From contig CAYMYN010000052.1 of the NCBI GenBank assembly GCA_964394665.1, positions 1 to 21,840 of the forward strand: DNA of 21,840 bases, in the 5' to 3' direction. The number at the start of each line of letters is the position of its first letter. Position 1 is the stretch's first letter. Positions 7,501 to 14,494 of the stretch are shown here, piece by piece. The translations under genes and the position numbers were made by a program. Below the pieces are notes generated by a model that did no database searches, was not told the DNA's origin, and worked only from the letters and a program-made list of their open reading frames with translations. This DNA comes from CAYMYN01 sp964394665 (GTDB lineage: Bacteria; Planctomycetota; UBA1135; GCA-002686595).

Positions 7501-7936
7501 CCGGGGGCTGGAAGGCCCAGTGCGCGCGGCCGGCCTCGAGGTCGATGCCCGCGGCGCGCGCGGGTGGCGCCTCGCCGACCCGCGGGTCGAAGGCGCCGTC
7601 GCGCACCCAGCTCACCAGGGCCGCGATCTCTGCTTCGGCGAGCCGCCCCTGGGGCGGCATGCGCAGGTCCGAGCCCTCGTACAGCACGGCGCGCACGAGC
7701 AGGCTCGCGGCCGGCTCACCGGGCACGATCGCCGGGCCCGAGTCCCCGCCCAGCTCCCACCCCTCCCGCGACCCCAGCGAGAGCCCGCCCTTGGGGCTCG
7801 GGCCGTCATGGCACTCCAGGCAGTGCTGCGCCAGGAGCGGCCGGATGCGAGCCTCGAAGTGGGCCTCGGCGGCCCCACCGTCCTGCACCGCGCCCGGCAA
7901 GAGGGTCAGGATCGACAGCAGGCCGGGGTTCCACAT
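4553..7936 (-). CDS. PSCyt1-DUF1549-DUF1553 protein with an internal carbohydrate-binding-like domain
   Basis: The product has 1127 residues and a weak N-terminal signal peptide. A PSCyt1 cytochrome-c-like domain carries C-L-E-C-H at 39-43 and a possible distal haem ligand M93 (L-R-M-P-P). DUF1549 spans about 158-370 and includes a second C-A-R-C-H at 346-350 in the usual context (D-H-K-F-D-P-I). A predicted coiled stretch follows (about 385-440), then a beta-rich module (about 444-570, I-E-A-E-A-F then Y-D-I-R-P-P and G-P-H-V-L-R-V) resembling CBM6/malectin-like domains. DUF1553 runs from about 783 to 1035 (L-A-R-W-I-V-H-P-D-H-P-L-T-A-R) and the terminal W-E-A-L-C-Q-V-L-L-S-S-N-E-F-L-Y-L-D is intact. 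An Ala/Pro/Glu-rich insert of about 60 residues (1041-1100) separates the last two. The protein is probably secreted and haem-binding; substrate and reaction are unknown. It is paired with DUF1501. Confidence 0.92.
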   Translation of the reverse strand: MWNPGLLSILTLLPGAVQDGGAAEAHFEARIRPLLAQHCLECHDGPSPKGGLSLGSREGWELGGDSGPAIVPGEPAASLLVRAVLYEGSDLRMPPQGRLAEAEIAALVSWVRDGAFDPRVGEAPPARAAGIDLEAGRAHWAFQPPADPAPPQVAAAGWARDPLDRFVLARLEHEGLAPAAEATRPEWLRRVTFDLIGLPPTPEELDAFLADDAPGAHERVVERLLASPHHGERWARRWLDLARYADSNGVDENLALGHAWRYRDWVVDAFNADKPYDRFVLEQLAGDLLPSSGDPRTDFEAWTATGFLVLGPKMLAEQDKPKLVLDVVDEQLDVAGQAFLGLTIGCARCHDHKFDPISQRDYHALAGIFHGTSTLASLEHVSRWRERELATDEQVAEREAWRARDAELVAELTAARDGARGALVERWRQDVGRYLLAAQAAAARTLVIEAEAFARSNLSVDRAHYGHPRRAIVHTGQAGLQYAEYDIRPPAPGRYALAARYAAQESRPLRLLLDGRSVAEGVLGATTGGWRSDALAWHDVAELELGAGPHVLRVEREVAVPHVDVWVLTRLDGPPEGSEHDGLDPTVLRNWSVELAGDDPFLAPWRALADLGDAHFERDAPERWRTLPEGAPLELLSGALLPRSRRELAGRYQTLFALAANEWRRVVAADPAAKHLADPTLERARELAFSDHGPFALPEAQLEGRLPGPAAERLAAARAARTAHRALEPAAFPRVLAVAEGEVSDLRLFARGSHLAPVGEPIPRGVPEIFTGLVPAPRIPPTASGRLELARWIVHPDHPLTARVAVNRVWQGHFGRGLVESASNFGLRGAEPTHPELLDHLARSFVREGWSLKDLHRRIVLSSTYRQSHERPPAARERDPENRLLAGFPRRRLEAEELRDALLAVGGLLDRTLGGSLLATGNGDYVTNDQSQDAARYASPRRSLYLPIVRNALYDLFSTFDYVDPSVPLERRAQTTIAHQVLWMLNSPLALEVSGALAARLLAAPERGDGERLFALYREVHGRAPSADEESRALAWLERARESTAPPESTALPREAAALAQAQPLPRAGASSAANSGETAACADAPPPAAEALCAHPDDSPAARAERLAWEALCQVLLSSNEFLYLD

Positions 7937-7949
7937 CGGGCGCGAGGGT

Positions 7950-7966
7950 GCGGGCGGAGGGCCCGC
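7950..7966. promoter_or_regulatory. Hairpin and possible -10 motif ahead of the PSCyt1 gene
   Basis: GCGGGC (7950-7955) and GCCCGC (7961-7966) form a 6-bp stem with a 5-nt loop, ending 14 nt from the PSCyt1 start on the minus strand. Just upstream, the minus strand reads TAGAAT (complement of 7968-7973), resembling a -10 box, but no matching -35 box is visible. It could be a leader hairpin, a weak terminator for the HEAT gene, or neither. Confidence 0.25.
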
Positions 7967-8024
7967 GATTCTAGCGCCCGCCCCGGAACCCCGCAGGTGC
8001 GCCCACGATCGCCGGGCCCGGCCG

Positions 8025-9416
8025 TCAGGTGCGGGTGTCGAGCAGGCGCCCGCGCCACAGGACGGCGTCGGGCGGCAGGTCGAGGCGCGTCGTGGCGCGC
8101 AGGGCGCGGTGGGATGCGTCCCGAACCTCGCTGCTGGGGTCGAGGAGCGCCTCGATCAGCCCGGCGACGACGTAGGGCGAGCGAAGGGCCGCCAGGGCGC
8201 GCGCGGTCAGGAGCCGCAGGGAGGGCGCGGAGTGATCGAGCAGCGGGGCCAGCTCGAGCGCCCAGGTGTCGTTGAACAGGCGCCGTTTGGCGAGCTCGCC
8301 GATGGCCGCTGCGATGTCCGCGTGGCGTGGGGAGTGCAGCTTGGCGAGCACGCGCGGGGCTTGCTCGGCGATCCAGTCCAGCTCGGACTCGTACCACGCG
8401 TTCCACAGCTCGGCGTCGGCGCGCAGGTCGAGGCCGGTCAGCTCGCGCAGGGCGAAGTAGGCGTCGCTCGCCAGGCCGCGCGATTCGTGGCCGAGCAGAT
8501 CGATCAGGGCCGGGACCGAGTCGTAGTCGCGCAGCGTCGCCAGGGCGAAGAGCGCCGGTCGGCAGGCCGGACGGCTGGGCTCGATGTGGTGGCGCAGGCG
8601 CGCGGCGAGGCGATCGTTGACGTCCAGCGAGCGCGAGGGTCCGACGCGTCGGATCTCGGTCAGGACCGGCACGAGCAAACGGTCGTGGCGCACGAGGATC
8701 TCGTCCAAGAGCTCGAGGCAACGCGCGTCGCCCCCGTCGCCCAGGCCTTCGAGCAACGGCTGGAGGAGGGCCTCGGGCTGGTAGCTCCACAGGCGGTCGA
8801 ACTGCAGCAACGCGTCGCCGTCGCGCCGCACGAGCGAACCCACGGCGGAGCGGAAGGCCTCCTCGACGCGCCGCTCGAGGGGCACGCCGGGGGCCGTGTG
8901 GACGAGCTCGTACAGGGTCGGCACGTCGAGCGCGCGGCCGACCGCGCCCAGGATGCGCACCGCGGCTTCGCGGGCCTCGGCCGTGCGCCCCCGGCTCAGC
9001 ATGTTCTGGGTCTGCGCGAGCACCGTGGCGCGCTCGAGGCCCGCCAGGGTGTGCATCACGATCGACTCCTGGACCTCGCTCAGGGTCTGGGCGCGTTCCT
9101 CGCCGAGGGCGGGCACGCGGCGGGCGTGCAGGATCTCGACCAGGAGGGGCAGCCCCTCGCGGGCGACGGGCGCCAGCTCGAGGGCCGCCTCGGCCGCGGG
9201 CGGAGCCTTGGGGTCGCGGGCGCGGCGCAGGACGCGCTGGATCTCGGCCGTGGCCGGATCCGGCTCCCCCTGGGCCGCGGGGCGGGGGTCTTGCCCCGGG
9301 TCAGGCGGGGCCTGCGCTGCGGCCGGCCCGGCCCCGACCAGCGGTGCCAGCACGAGCAACGGGGCCCCGGCGAACCGGAGCCCCGCGGCGATCCTCACGA
9401 GATGGCTCTGACCCAT
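8025..9416 (-). CDS. Exported HEAT-repeat protein
   Basis: The 463-residue protein starts with a Sec-type signal peptide (hydrophobic stretch about 12-34 ending G-P-A-A-A-Q-A). A short Pro/Asp/Gln linker follows. The rest is a series of paired helices of HEAT/armadillo type. The clearest repeats are A-V-R-I-L-G-A-V-G-R, A-L-F-A-L-A-T-L-R-D-Y-D-S-V-P-A-L-I-D-L-L and the C-terminal V-V-A-G-L-I-E-A-L-L-D-P-S-S-E-V-R-D-A-S. Segments such as L-R-E-L-T-G-L-D-L and A-E-L-W-N-A-W-Y match a common planctomycete HEAT variant. Such proteins usually act as protein-binding scaffolds, and no enzymatic motif is visible. The start lies only 22 nt after the PilX-like gene, so it is probably the last gene of the pilin operon. 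A role in pilus assembly or as an envelope scaffold is inferred only from that position. Confidence 0.8.
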   Translation of the reverse strand: MGQSHLVRIAAGLRFAGAPLLVLAPLVGAGPAAAQAPPDPGQDPRPAAQGEPDPATAEIQRVLRRARDPKAPPAAEAALELAPVAREGLPLLVEILHARRVPALGEERAQTLSEVQESIVMHTLAGLERATVLAQTQNMLSRGRTAEAREAAVRILGAVGRALDVPTLYELVHTAPGVPLERRVEEAFRSAVGSLVRRDGDALLQFDRLWSYQPEALLQPLLEGLGDGGDARCLELLDEILVRHDRLLVPVLTEIRRVGPSRSLDVNDRLAARLRHHIEPSRPACRPALFALATLRDYDSVPALIDLLGHESRGLASDAYFALRELTGLDLRADAELWNAWYESELDWIAEQAPRVLAKLHSPRHADIAAAIGELAKRRLFNDTWALELAPLLDHSAPSLRLLTARALAALRSPYVVAGLIEALLDPSSEVRDASHRALRATTRLDLPPDAVLWRGRLLDTRT

Positions 9417-9438
9417 GGGGGGGAGAGCGGCCCGGCCC

Positions 9439-10695
9439 CTACTGGCCCAGCTCGCTCATGGAGAAGGGTCGGCGCCGCCACAGGACGGCCTGAAGCTCGG
9501 ACTCGGAATCTTCCGTCTCGGTCAAGAGCGACTCGTCGAAGTGGATCTTCGAGTTGCTGTCGAGGTGCAGACGGCGGGCGATCATGGCCCCGAAGCACTC
9601 GAAGTTGCTGTCGATCTCCACGAAAGCGTTGGGCGCGTAGACCACCCCGTAGATCTGGGTGTTCGAGTTGAACTGGAACTCGTCGTCCTGCGGATCGACC
9701 TGCACGTCCGTGTCCGGGTCGATGATGTTGTCGCCGTTCAGGAAGACCTTGACGTTGGCCGGCTTGAGGTCCGTGGAGTACAGCTTGGCGTTGCTGAGCA
9801 TCTTGAAGTCGCCGTCGACGTAGAACTCGACCGGGCCGTTCGTGGCGTTGACGATGATCTGACTGTTGGAGCGCAGCTCCATCTGCGTGCAGACGATCGT
9901 CGCCGGTCCGTTGATGGTCAGGATCGAGTTGCTGTTGAGGCGCACGTTGGCGAGTTGGTGCAAGCCAGCGTTCAGGGTCGCCACGCCGTTGAGCGTGTAG
10001 TTCGTCGCCCCGGGCGCGGCCGGGAACTCGATCGGCGGCAGCTCGAACAGGGTCGGGGCCGGGCTCGTCGCTCCGGTGACGACCGCGTTCCCGATGATGT
10101 TGACCGTGTGTCCCGGCCCGGGCTGGGCCGAGCCGTGGATGCGGCTGTTGGAGCGCAGGCTGATGCTCCGGTTCGACCCGGCGTTCCCGTTGTGCGCCTT
10201 GTTCACGGCGGAGTAGGGTCCCAGCGCCGAGTTGTAGCTGTCGATGGTCGCGTTGCTGTCGAGGGTCAGCCCCAGCTCGCCGAAGGCGCCGTAGCGGAAG
10301 AACGGCAGGGCCGCTTCCTGGAGCACGAGCTCGATGCGGGCGCCGGCCCGGTTGTCGAGTCCCGTGGCCACGAGCGAGCGCAGGCCGTTCCCGAGGTCGA
10401 CCGAGTCGACCCAGAAACGCGCGCCGCCGAAGTCCTGCTGCTGTTGCAGACTGCCGACCGCGCCCGTGCCGCCGGCGCGTAGGTCCTGCACGGCCTGCGC
10501 CAGGCCGGCCTGGGCGATGTAGTAGGCGTTGGTCTCGTCCTTGGCCGTGCGGTTCTCCTCGGCCGAGGAGCGGCTGAGGGACGCCAGCGAGAGCGAGATC
10601 CCGGCCAGGCTGAAGACCAGGACGGTGGTGACCACCAGCGACGTGCCCCGCCGTTGGGCTCGGGTGCCCCGAGTCTTCGAGAGAGTGCGGATCAT
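9439..10695 (-). CDS. PilX/GspK-like minor pilin with DUF7305-like solenoid domain
   Basis: The 418-residue product opens with a basic leader (R-R-G at 15-17) and a hydrophobic helix (about 18-40). It then has the PilX_N-like stretch N-A-Y-Y-I-A-Q-A-G-L-A-Q-A (57-69). Position +5 after the presumed Gly cleavage site is not Glu, as in PilX and GspK tip pseudopilins. Residues ~140-390 are beta-rich with eight short S-N motifs (147, 182, 255, 277, 301, 344, 363, 380), usually in x-S-N-(S/T)-x-I. The end of this region (V-V-Y-A-P-N-A, then I-H-F-D-E-S-L) resembles DUF7305, found in PilX-like proteins. An acidic segment (322-338) could bind metal. It starts 3 nt after the PilW-like gene, with a GAGGA ribosome-binding site inside that gene's end. 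It probably acts at a pilus or pseudopilus tip, or as an adhesin. Confidence 0.8.
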   Translation of the reverse strand: MIRTLSKTRGTRAQRRGTSLVVTTVLVFSLAGISLSLASLSRSSAEENRTAKDETNAYYIAQAGLAQAVQDLRAGGTGAVGSLQQQQDFGGARFWVDSVDLGNGLRSLVATGLDNRAGARIELVLQEAALPFFRYGAFGELGLTLDSNATIDSYNSALGPYSAVNKAHNGNAGSNRSISLRSNSRIHGSAQPGPGHTVNIIGNAVVTGATSPAPTLFELPPIEFPAAPGATNYTLNGVATLNAGLHQLANVRLNSNSILTINGPATIVCTQMELRSNSQIIVNATNGPVEFYVDGDFKMLSNAKLYSTDLKPANVKVFLNGDNIIDPDTDVQVDPQDDEFQFNSNTQIYGVVYAPNAFVEIDSNFECFGAMIARRLHLDSNSKIHFDESLLTETEDSESELQAVLWRRRPFSMSELGQ

Positions 10696-10698
10696 GGT

Positions 10699-11427
10699 TC
10701 AATTCCTCAGGCTGATGGAGGTCTCCACGGTGCGGGTCTGAACCCCACCCTGGCCGTCCGGTTGTTGGCAGGTCAGCCGCACCAGGAGCGCGTTGCCGAC
10801 CCGCGTGAGCGAGAACCCGGGCTCGTCGACCAGGCCGTTGCCGTTGTCGTCGAGGCCGTTGGCCGTCTCCCCCTCCAGGAGTTGGGGCACGCCGCGCGCG
10901 ATCACGGCGCGCACCTGTTGCGCGGTCCCGGGGTTGCGGATCAGCACGAGCACTTGCTCGTCGACCAGCCCGTTGCCGTTCGTGTCGGCGCCGTTGAGGG
11001 CCTCGCCCGGCGCCATCTCGGTACGGATCAGGATCGGCGCGCCCAGCACGGCCACACCGCCGGCGATGTCGACGACCGGCTGGAAGGTGATCGTGTTCGA
11101 GGCGAAGTTCTCGCCCAGGGGCGGCGTGATGGAGGTGGCCGAGGCGCCGGCGAGCTCGTCGATGACGCGGTCCAGGGCGCGGCGCACGCGCAGCTCGAGG
11201 GCCGTGCGTTGGGTCGTGTCCTGGTAGGCGTTCGCCGAACGCATCATCGCCAGCCCGGCGAGGCTCATCATCACCGACAGGACGCCGATGCTGATCACCA
11301 CCTCGATGACCGTGAATCCGCCGCGTCGGCGGATTCGGGTCGTTCGCCCGGTGCTAGGAAGTGCGCCTAGATGTCCATCAGTACGGTCTTGAACTCGAAG
11401 CTCGAGTTTCCGGATGCCCCACGCCAT
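10699..11427 (-). CDS. PilW/GspJ-like minor pilin with two calcium-loop motifs
   Basis: This 242-residue protein has a type III prepilin signal: R-R-R-G-G with cleavage before F38, Glu at +5 (E42) and a hydrophobic helix (38-60). The long 37-residue leader arises because the only usable start is the ATG at 11427; no ATG, GTG or TTG follows in frame before the cleavage site, and GAGG lies 5 nt upstream of it. The gene therefore overlaps the PilV-like gene by 61 nt. The globular part carries two near-identical loops, N-G-A-D-T-N-G-N-G-L-V-D-E (145-157) and N-G-L-D-D-N-G-N-G-L-V-D-E (190-202), with Asp/Asn spacing of EF-hand or dockerin calcium loops. Middle position in the cassette and size fit PilW/GspJ. 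Exact family membership is inferred from position and the N-terminal signal. Confidence 0.82.
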   Translation of the reverse strand: MAWGIRKLELRVQDRTDGHLGALPSTGRTTRIRRRGGFTVIEVVISIGVLSVMMSLAGLAMMRSANAYQDTTQRTALELRVRRALDRVIDELAGASATSITPPLGENFASNTITFQPVVDIAGGVAVLGAPILIRTEMAPGEALNGADTNGNGLVDEQVLVLIRNPGTAQQVRAVIARGVPQLLEGETANGLDDNGNGLVDEPGFSLTRVGNALLVRLTCQQPDGQGGVQTRTVETSISLRN

Positions 11428-11993
11428 TGAAACCTCACTCGGACGGGCAGGATCTGGTAGTCACCCGATCGATCTGCGCCGTCGATGATTCCGTCCCCGT
11501 TCAAGTCGCGCGGCATCCCCAGAGCCGCGTCGACCACGTCTTCCCTCAGTTGCGGGATCCCGCCGACCTCGAGGGTCGGGAAGAGGATCACGCCCACCGC
11601 GCCAGCGGGAGCTCCGGGAATGGGGGGCAGGCCGAAGACCTGCACCTGGTTCCCCGGACCCGTGGCGGCTCCGCCCGGATCGTCGTTCGGGTCGGCGTTG
11701 TAGAGCGCGAACACTTCGGCGAATTCCTCGCCTTGCATGCGCTCGAGCACCTGGCGCGCCGCCTGGCGAGCCAGGGTCACCTCGCGATCGGTGCGCAGGG
11801 CCTGCATGGCGGCGATGACCACCCGCGTGAACCCGAGCAGCGCCATTGAGAGGATCGAGAGCGACACGATCAGCTCGATCAGGGTCAAGCCCGCCCGGCG
11901 CCGTCCTGGACGGCGCCGGAGGAAACGGGCTCCCGGGCCCGCGCCCCCACGGCGCGTCCCCCGGCTGCCCAGCACGATCGAATCGTTCCCCAT
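11367..11993 (-). CDS. PilV/GspI-like minor pilin with dockerin-like calcium loop
   Basis: The 208-residue product has an Arg-rich leader, a prepilin cleavage site G35|L36 with Glu at +5 (L-T-L-I-E, E40), and a hydrophobic helix to about residue 60. The helix continues as A-R-Q-A-A-R-Q-V-L-E-R-M, typical of PilV/GspI-type minor pilins. Near the C-terminus D-L-N-G-D-G-I-I-D-G-A-D (163-174) matches a dockerin/EF-hand calcium loop. It is first of the V-W-X-like trio, and its last 61 nt overlap the start of the PilW-like gene. No good ribosome-binding site precedes the ATG at 11993. A GTG at codon 7 is an alternative start that would leave the mature protein unchanged. Prepilin peptidase, major pilin and assembly ATPase are not in the window. 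Confidence 0.83.
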   Translation of the reverse strand: MGNDSIVLGSRGTRRGGAGPGARFLRRRPGRRRAGLTLIELIVSLSILSMALLGFTRVVIAAMQALRTDREVTLARQAARQVLERMQGEEFAEVFALYNADPNDDPGGAATGPGNQVQVFGLPPIPGAPAGAVGVILFPTLEVGGIPQLREDVVDAALGMPRDLNGDGIIDGADRSGDYQILPVRVRFQWRGASGNSSFEFKTVLMDI

Positions 11994-12186
11994 CGCTACG
12001 GTGGGCCGCTTGCATCGCGAGGGATGCGGCGACCCTGCCGGGGCCCTTCTCGGCAGACGGGGGGGTGCGGTCTTGAAGCGCCCGGCGGAATCGGCGCCGG
12101 CCGCGCGCGGATGGGGGGGCGGCGCGACTCGATCCGAGACGACTCTGGCGGCTCTGCCCCGGAACCGTCCGCCCGGAGGCGCCGGA
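11994..12186. other. Spacer between sulfatase-fold gene and pilin cassette
   Basis: This 193-bp gap separates two same-strand genes and probably holds the promoter of the pilin-HEAT group. I see no convincing -35/-10 pair, operator or strong terminator hairpin in it. One short inverted repeat (CTCG/CGAG around ATC) is too small to count. Confidence 0.4.
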
Positions 12187-14460
12187 TCAGTCGCCGCTGA
12201 TGTACCCCAGGTCCTGCAGCTCGCGGGTGAGCGCGTCCCCCACGGCGACCTCCTGGGCCTGGAAGCGTTCGGGGTGCGCGCGCCAGGCGTGCTCGGCGGC
12301 CCGTTTCCAGCGGGACCGCGCGCGCGACTCGCCGACGAGGCGGTCCACCTGCTCGCCGGGGTCGGCGGCGAGGTCGAACAGGACCTCGTCCGGATGGAGA
12401 TCGCAGCGCCGGAAACGCGCCGGGAAGGAGATGAACTTCTCGTCCCCGACGAGGTAGGCCGTGGCCCGCTCGCGTTCCCAGCGGGTGTAGAAGGTGCTGA
12501 AGACGTGGCGCACGGTCTGGGGCGCCTGCGGCGAGAGCGGCACGCCGCTCCAGGTCGGCGGGAGCGGCAAGCCGGCGAGCTCGACGAAGGTCGGCGCCAC
12601 GTCCAACGAGTGGACGCGATGCCGGGCGACCAGGCCGCCCTCGAAGTGGCCCGGCGCGTGCACGATCAGCGGCACGCGGAGCTGCTCCTCGTAGAGACTC
12701 CAACCGTGGCCGAAGTGGCCGTGCTCGCCGAACTCCTCGCCGTGGTCCGAGGTCACGAGCAACACCAGGTTGCGGTCGAGGCCGCGCTCCTCCAGCCAGG
12801 CGAGGAACGCGCCCAGGGCTTCGTCGGTGTAGGCGATCTCGGCGTCGTAGTGGTCCTGGATGTAGCGCAGGTCGTCCTCGGGGATCGGCTCGTCGGGGCC
12901 GCGCACGCCCCAGGGGTGGTCGGGGTCCTTGAAGACGCGCTCGAGCGGGCCGTCGTAGGGCCGCACGAGTCTCTCGGTCCAGCGCTCGGGGGCCTTGTAG
13001 GGCACGTGCGGCTGGTAGGTGTGGACCACGAGGAAGTAGGAGCCGCGCACGCTCGCGAGCCACTCCCGGGCGCGTTCGAAGGTCTGCTCGACGTCCCGCG
13101 GTCCGGTCTGGTAGAGGCCGAAGCCGGCGCTCAGACCGTGGCTCGTGCCCGCGTAGCCGCCCTCGGTGAAGGCGGCCGTGAGGTACGAAGCGTCGCGCAG
13201 CACGCTGGCCAGGGTCACGGCCTGTTCGGGCAACGACTCGTTGATCCAGATGCCGTGCTCGGACACGTACAGCGAGGAGAAGATCGAGGCCAGCGAAGGC
13301 AGGGTCCAGGGCGCCGGGCTCGTGACCTGGTCGAAGCGCACTCCGCGCTCCGCCAGGCGGTCGAGGTGCGGCGTGTGGGCGCGCTCCCAGCCGTAGCAGC
13401 CGAGGCGGTCGGCGCGCAGCGTGTCGATCAGCACCAGGATGAAGTCGGGGCGCTCGGGGGGCGCGGGGGATTCGAGCACCGGTTCGGCCAGGAACACCGG
13501 CGTCGGTGTGGCGGCGGCCCCCGGGTCGGCGCCGAACTCGAAGCGCAGCACGACGTCCTCGCCGGCGAACGCGCCGAGGTCGATCGACGCGTCGCGGAAC
13601 GCGCCGGTGGGGGCCTCGGGGTCGGCGGAGGCTTGCAGCACCTCCTCGACCCCGTCGCCGCGCACGGCGATCACGCGCAGGTCGAGCGTCCCCTGTTCGT
13701 GGGCCCGCATCTCGAGGCCGTCCTCGGTGAGCACGGCCTGCTTCGCGCCCAGGCCGACGGCGAAGCGCAGGCTCGCTCCCGCGGGGACCGGGACGCTCCA
13801 GCCCACGGACCAGGGCGCGGCCGCCCCCAGCGCGCGGCGCGCCTCGCGGCCCAGGATGCGCGTGCGCGGTGCGAACTCGCCGCGTTCCGGATCGACGGTG
13901 ACGAGGTCCCCGCGCACCGCGCCCGGGTCGGCGAAGTAGGTGACGCGCATCGCGGGCGGCGGTCCGTCCTCCACGGCCCTCAGGACGCTGAGCGCGCCTT
14001 CGCGGAAGAGCGCCGCCGTGTCGGCCTCCTCGGCGCGCGCGCGGCCCGAGCCCGCCAACGTGCGTTCCTCGGGGATTCGCAGGCGTTCGAGGGACACCAG
14101 GGCCCGCGGGCGCGCGCGGGGGTAGTCGAGGCTCGCCAACCAGTGGGCGTACTCGCCCAGCTCGCGATCGAAGCGCCAGTCCTCGGCGCCCACGGTCTCG
14201 TCGAGGATCCAGACGCCCTCCGCGCCGATCCACTCGGCGATCCGCGGGTCGACGAGCTCGCGGTGCGCGGGGTCGGCGAGCGGCTCGCGATCGAAGAGGT
14301 GCAGCGAAGTGCCCGACGGCGGCGGCTCGGGTCGCGGCGTCGGCGGCGCGGGGCGGCAGGCCGCGAGCAGGAACGCGGCGCCCGTTGCCCAGAGGCCGAG
14401 CAGGAGAGCGCCAGCGCTGGCCCCCGGACGAGCTTCGGGTTGCGAGCGGATCGTTTCCAT
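12187..14460 (-). CDS. Sulfatase-fold lipoprotein with Thr at the nucleophile position
   Basis: I place the start at ATG 14460 (757 residues). It directly precedes a lipoprotein signal peptide ending L-L-A-A-C (Cys35), whereas the upstream GTG at 14526 would lie in a strong hairpin. Residues ~50-335 form an N-terminal beta-rich region of unknown role. The sulfatase/alkaline-phosphatase fold follows from about 338: first metal motif I-D-T-L-R-A-D (D346), then P-W-T-L-P-S with T386 where classical sulfatases have Cys or Ser of C/S-x-P-x-R, H486 in H-T-Y-Q-P-H, and S-D-H-G-E-E-F-G-E-H-G (D572, H573). Without a formylglycine Cys/Ser it is probably not a classical sulfatase. Thr nucleophiles in this superfamily are known in phosphoryl-transfer enzymes such as LtaS and phosphoethanolamine transferases. 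The protein is membrane-tethered outside the cytoplasm, with a sulfo- or phospho-ester as likely substrate. Confidence 0.85.
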   Translation of the reverse strand: METIRSQPEARPGASAGALLLGLWATGAAFLLAACRPAPPTPRPEPPPSGTSLHLFDREPLADPAHRELVDPRIAEWIGAEGVWILDETVGAEDWRFDRELGEYAHWLASLDYPRARPRALVSLERLRIPEERTLAGSGRARAEEADTAALFREGALSVLRAVEDGPPPAMRVTYFADPGAVRGDLVTVDPERGEFAPRTRILGREARRALGAAAPWSVGWSVPVPAGASLRFAVGLGAKQAVLTEDGLEMRAHEQGTLDLRVIAVRGDGVEEVLQASADPEAPTGAFRDASIDLGAFAGEDVVLRFEFGADPGAAATPTPVFLAEPVLESPAPPERPDFILVLIDTLRADRLGCYGWERAHTPHLDRLAERGVRFDQVTSPAPWTLPSLASIFSSLYVSEHGIWINESLPEQAVTLASVLRDASYLTAAFTEGGYAGTSHGLSAGFGLYQTGPRDVEQTFERAREWLASVRGSYFLVVHTYQPHVPYKAPERWTERLVRPYDGPLERVFKDPDHPWGVRGPDEPIPEDDLRYIQDHYDAEIAYTDEALGAFLAWLEERGLDRNLVLLVTSDHGEEFGEHGHFGHGWSLYEEQLRVPLIVHAPGHFEGGLVARHRVHSLDVAPTFVELAGLPLPPTWSGVPLSPQAPQTVRHVFSTFYTRWERERATAYLVGDEKFISFPARFRRCDLHPDEVLFDLAADPGEQVDRLVGESRARSRWKRAAEHAWRAHPERFQAQEVAVGDALTRELQDLGYISGD

Positions 14461-14473
14461 GGCGAGCCGGTCC

Positions 14474-14494
14474 CCCGGGAAGGGGACTCCCGGG
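14474..14494. promoter_or_regulatory. Leader hairpin next to the sulfatase-fold gene start
   Basis: CCCGGGA (14474-14480) and TCCCGGG (14488-14494) form a perfect 7-bp stem with a 7-nt loop. It ends 14 nt upstream of the ATG at 14460 on the minus strand. A GGGGGA-like purine stretch for ribosome binding lies between hairpin and start, so folding could affect translation initiation. Confidence 0.5.

Noticed and set aside
6092..8275. Long plus-strand open frame opposite the PSCyt1 gene
   Set aside because: The minus strand carries intact CxxCH, DUF1549 and DUF1553 motifs, so the plus frame is a composition artefact.
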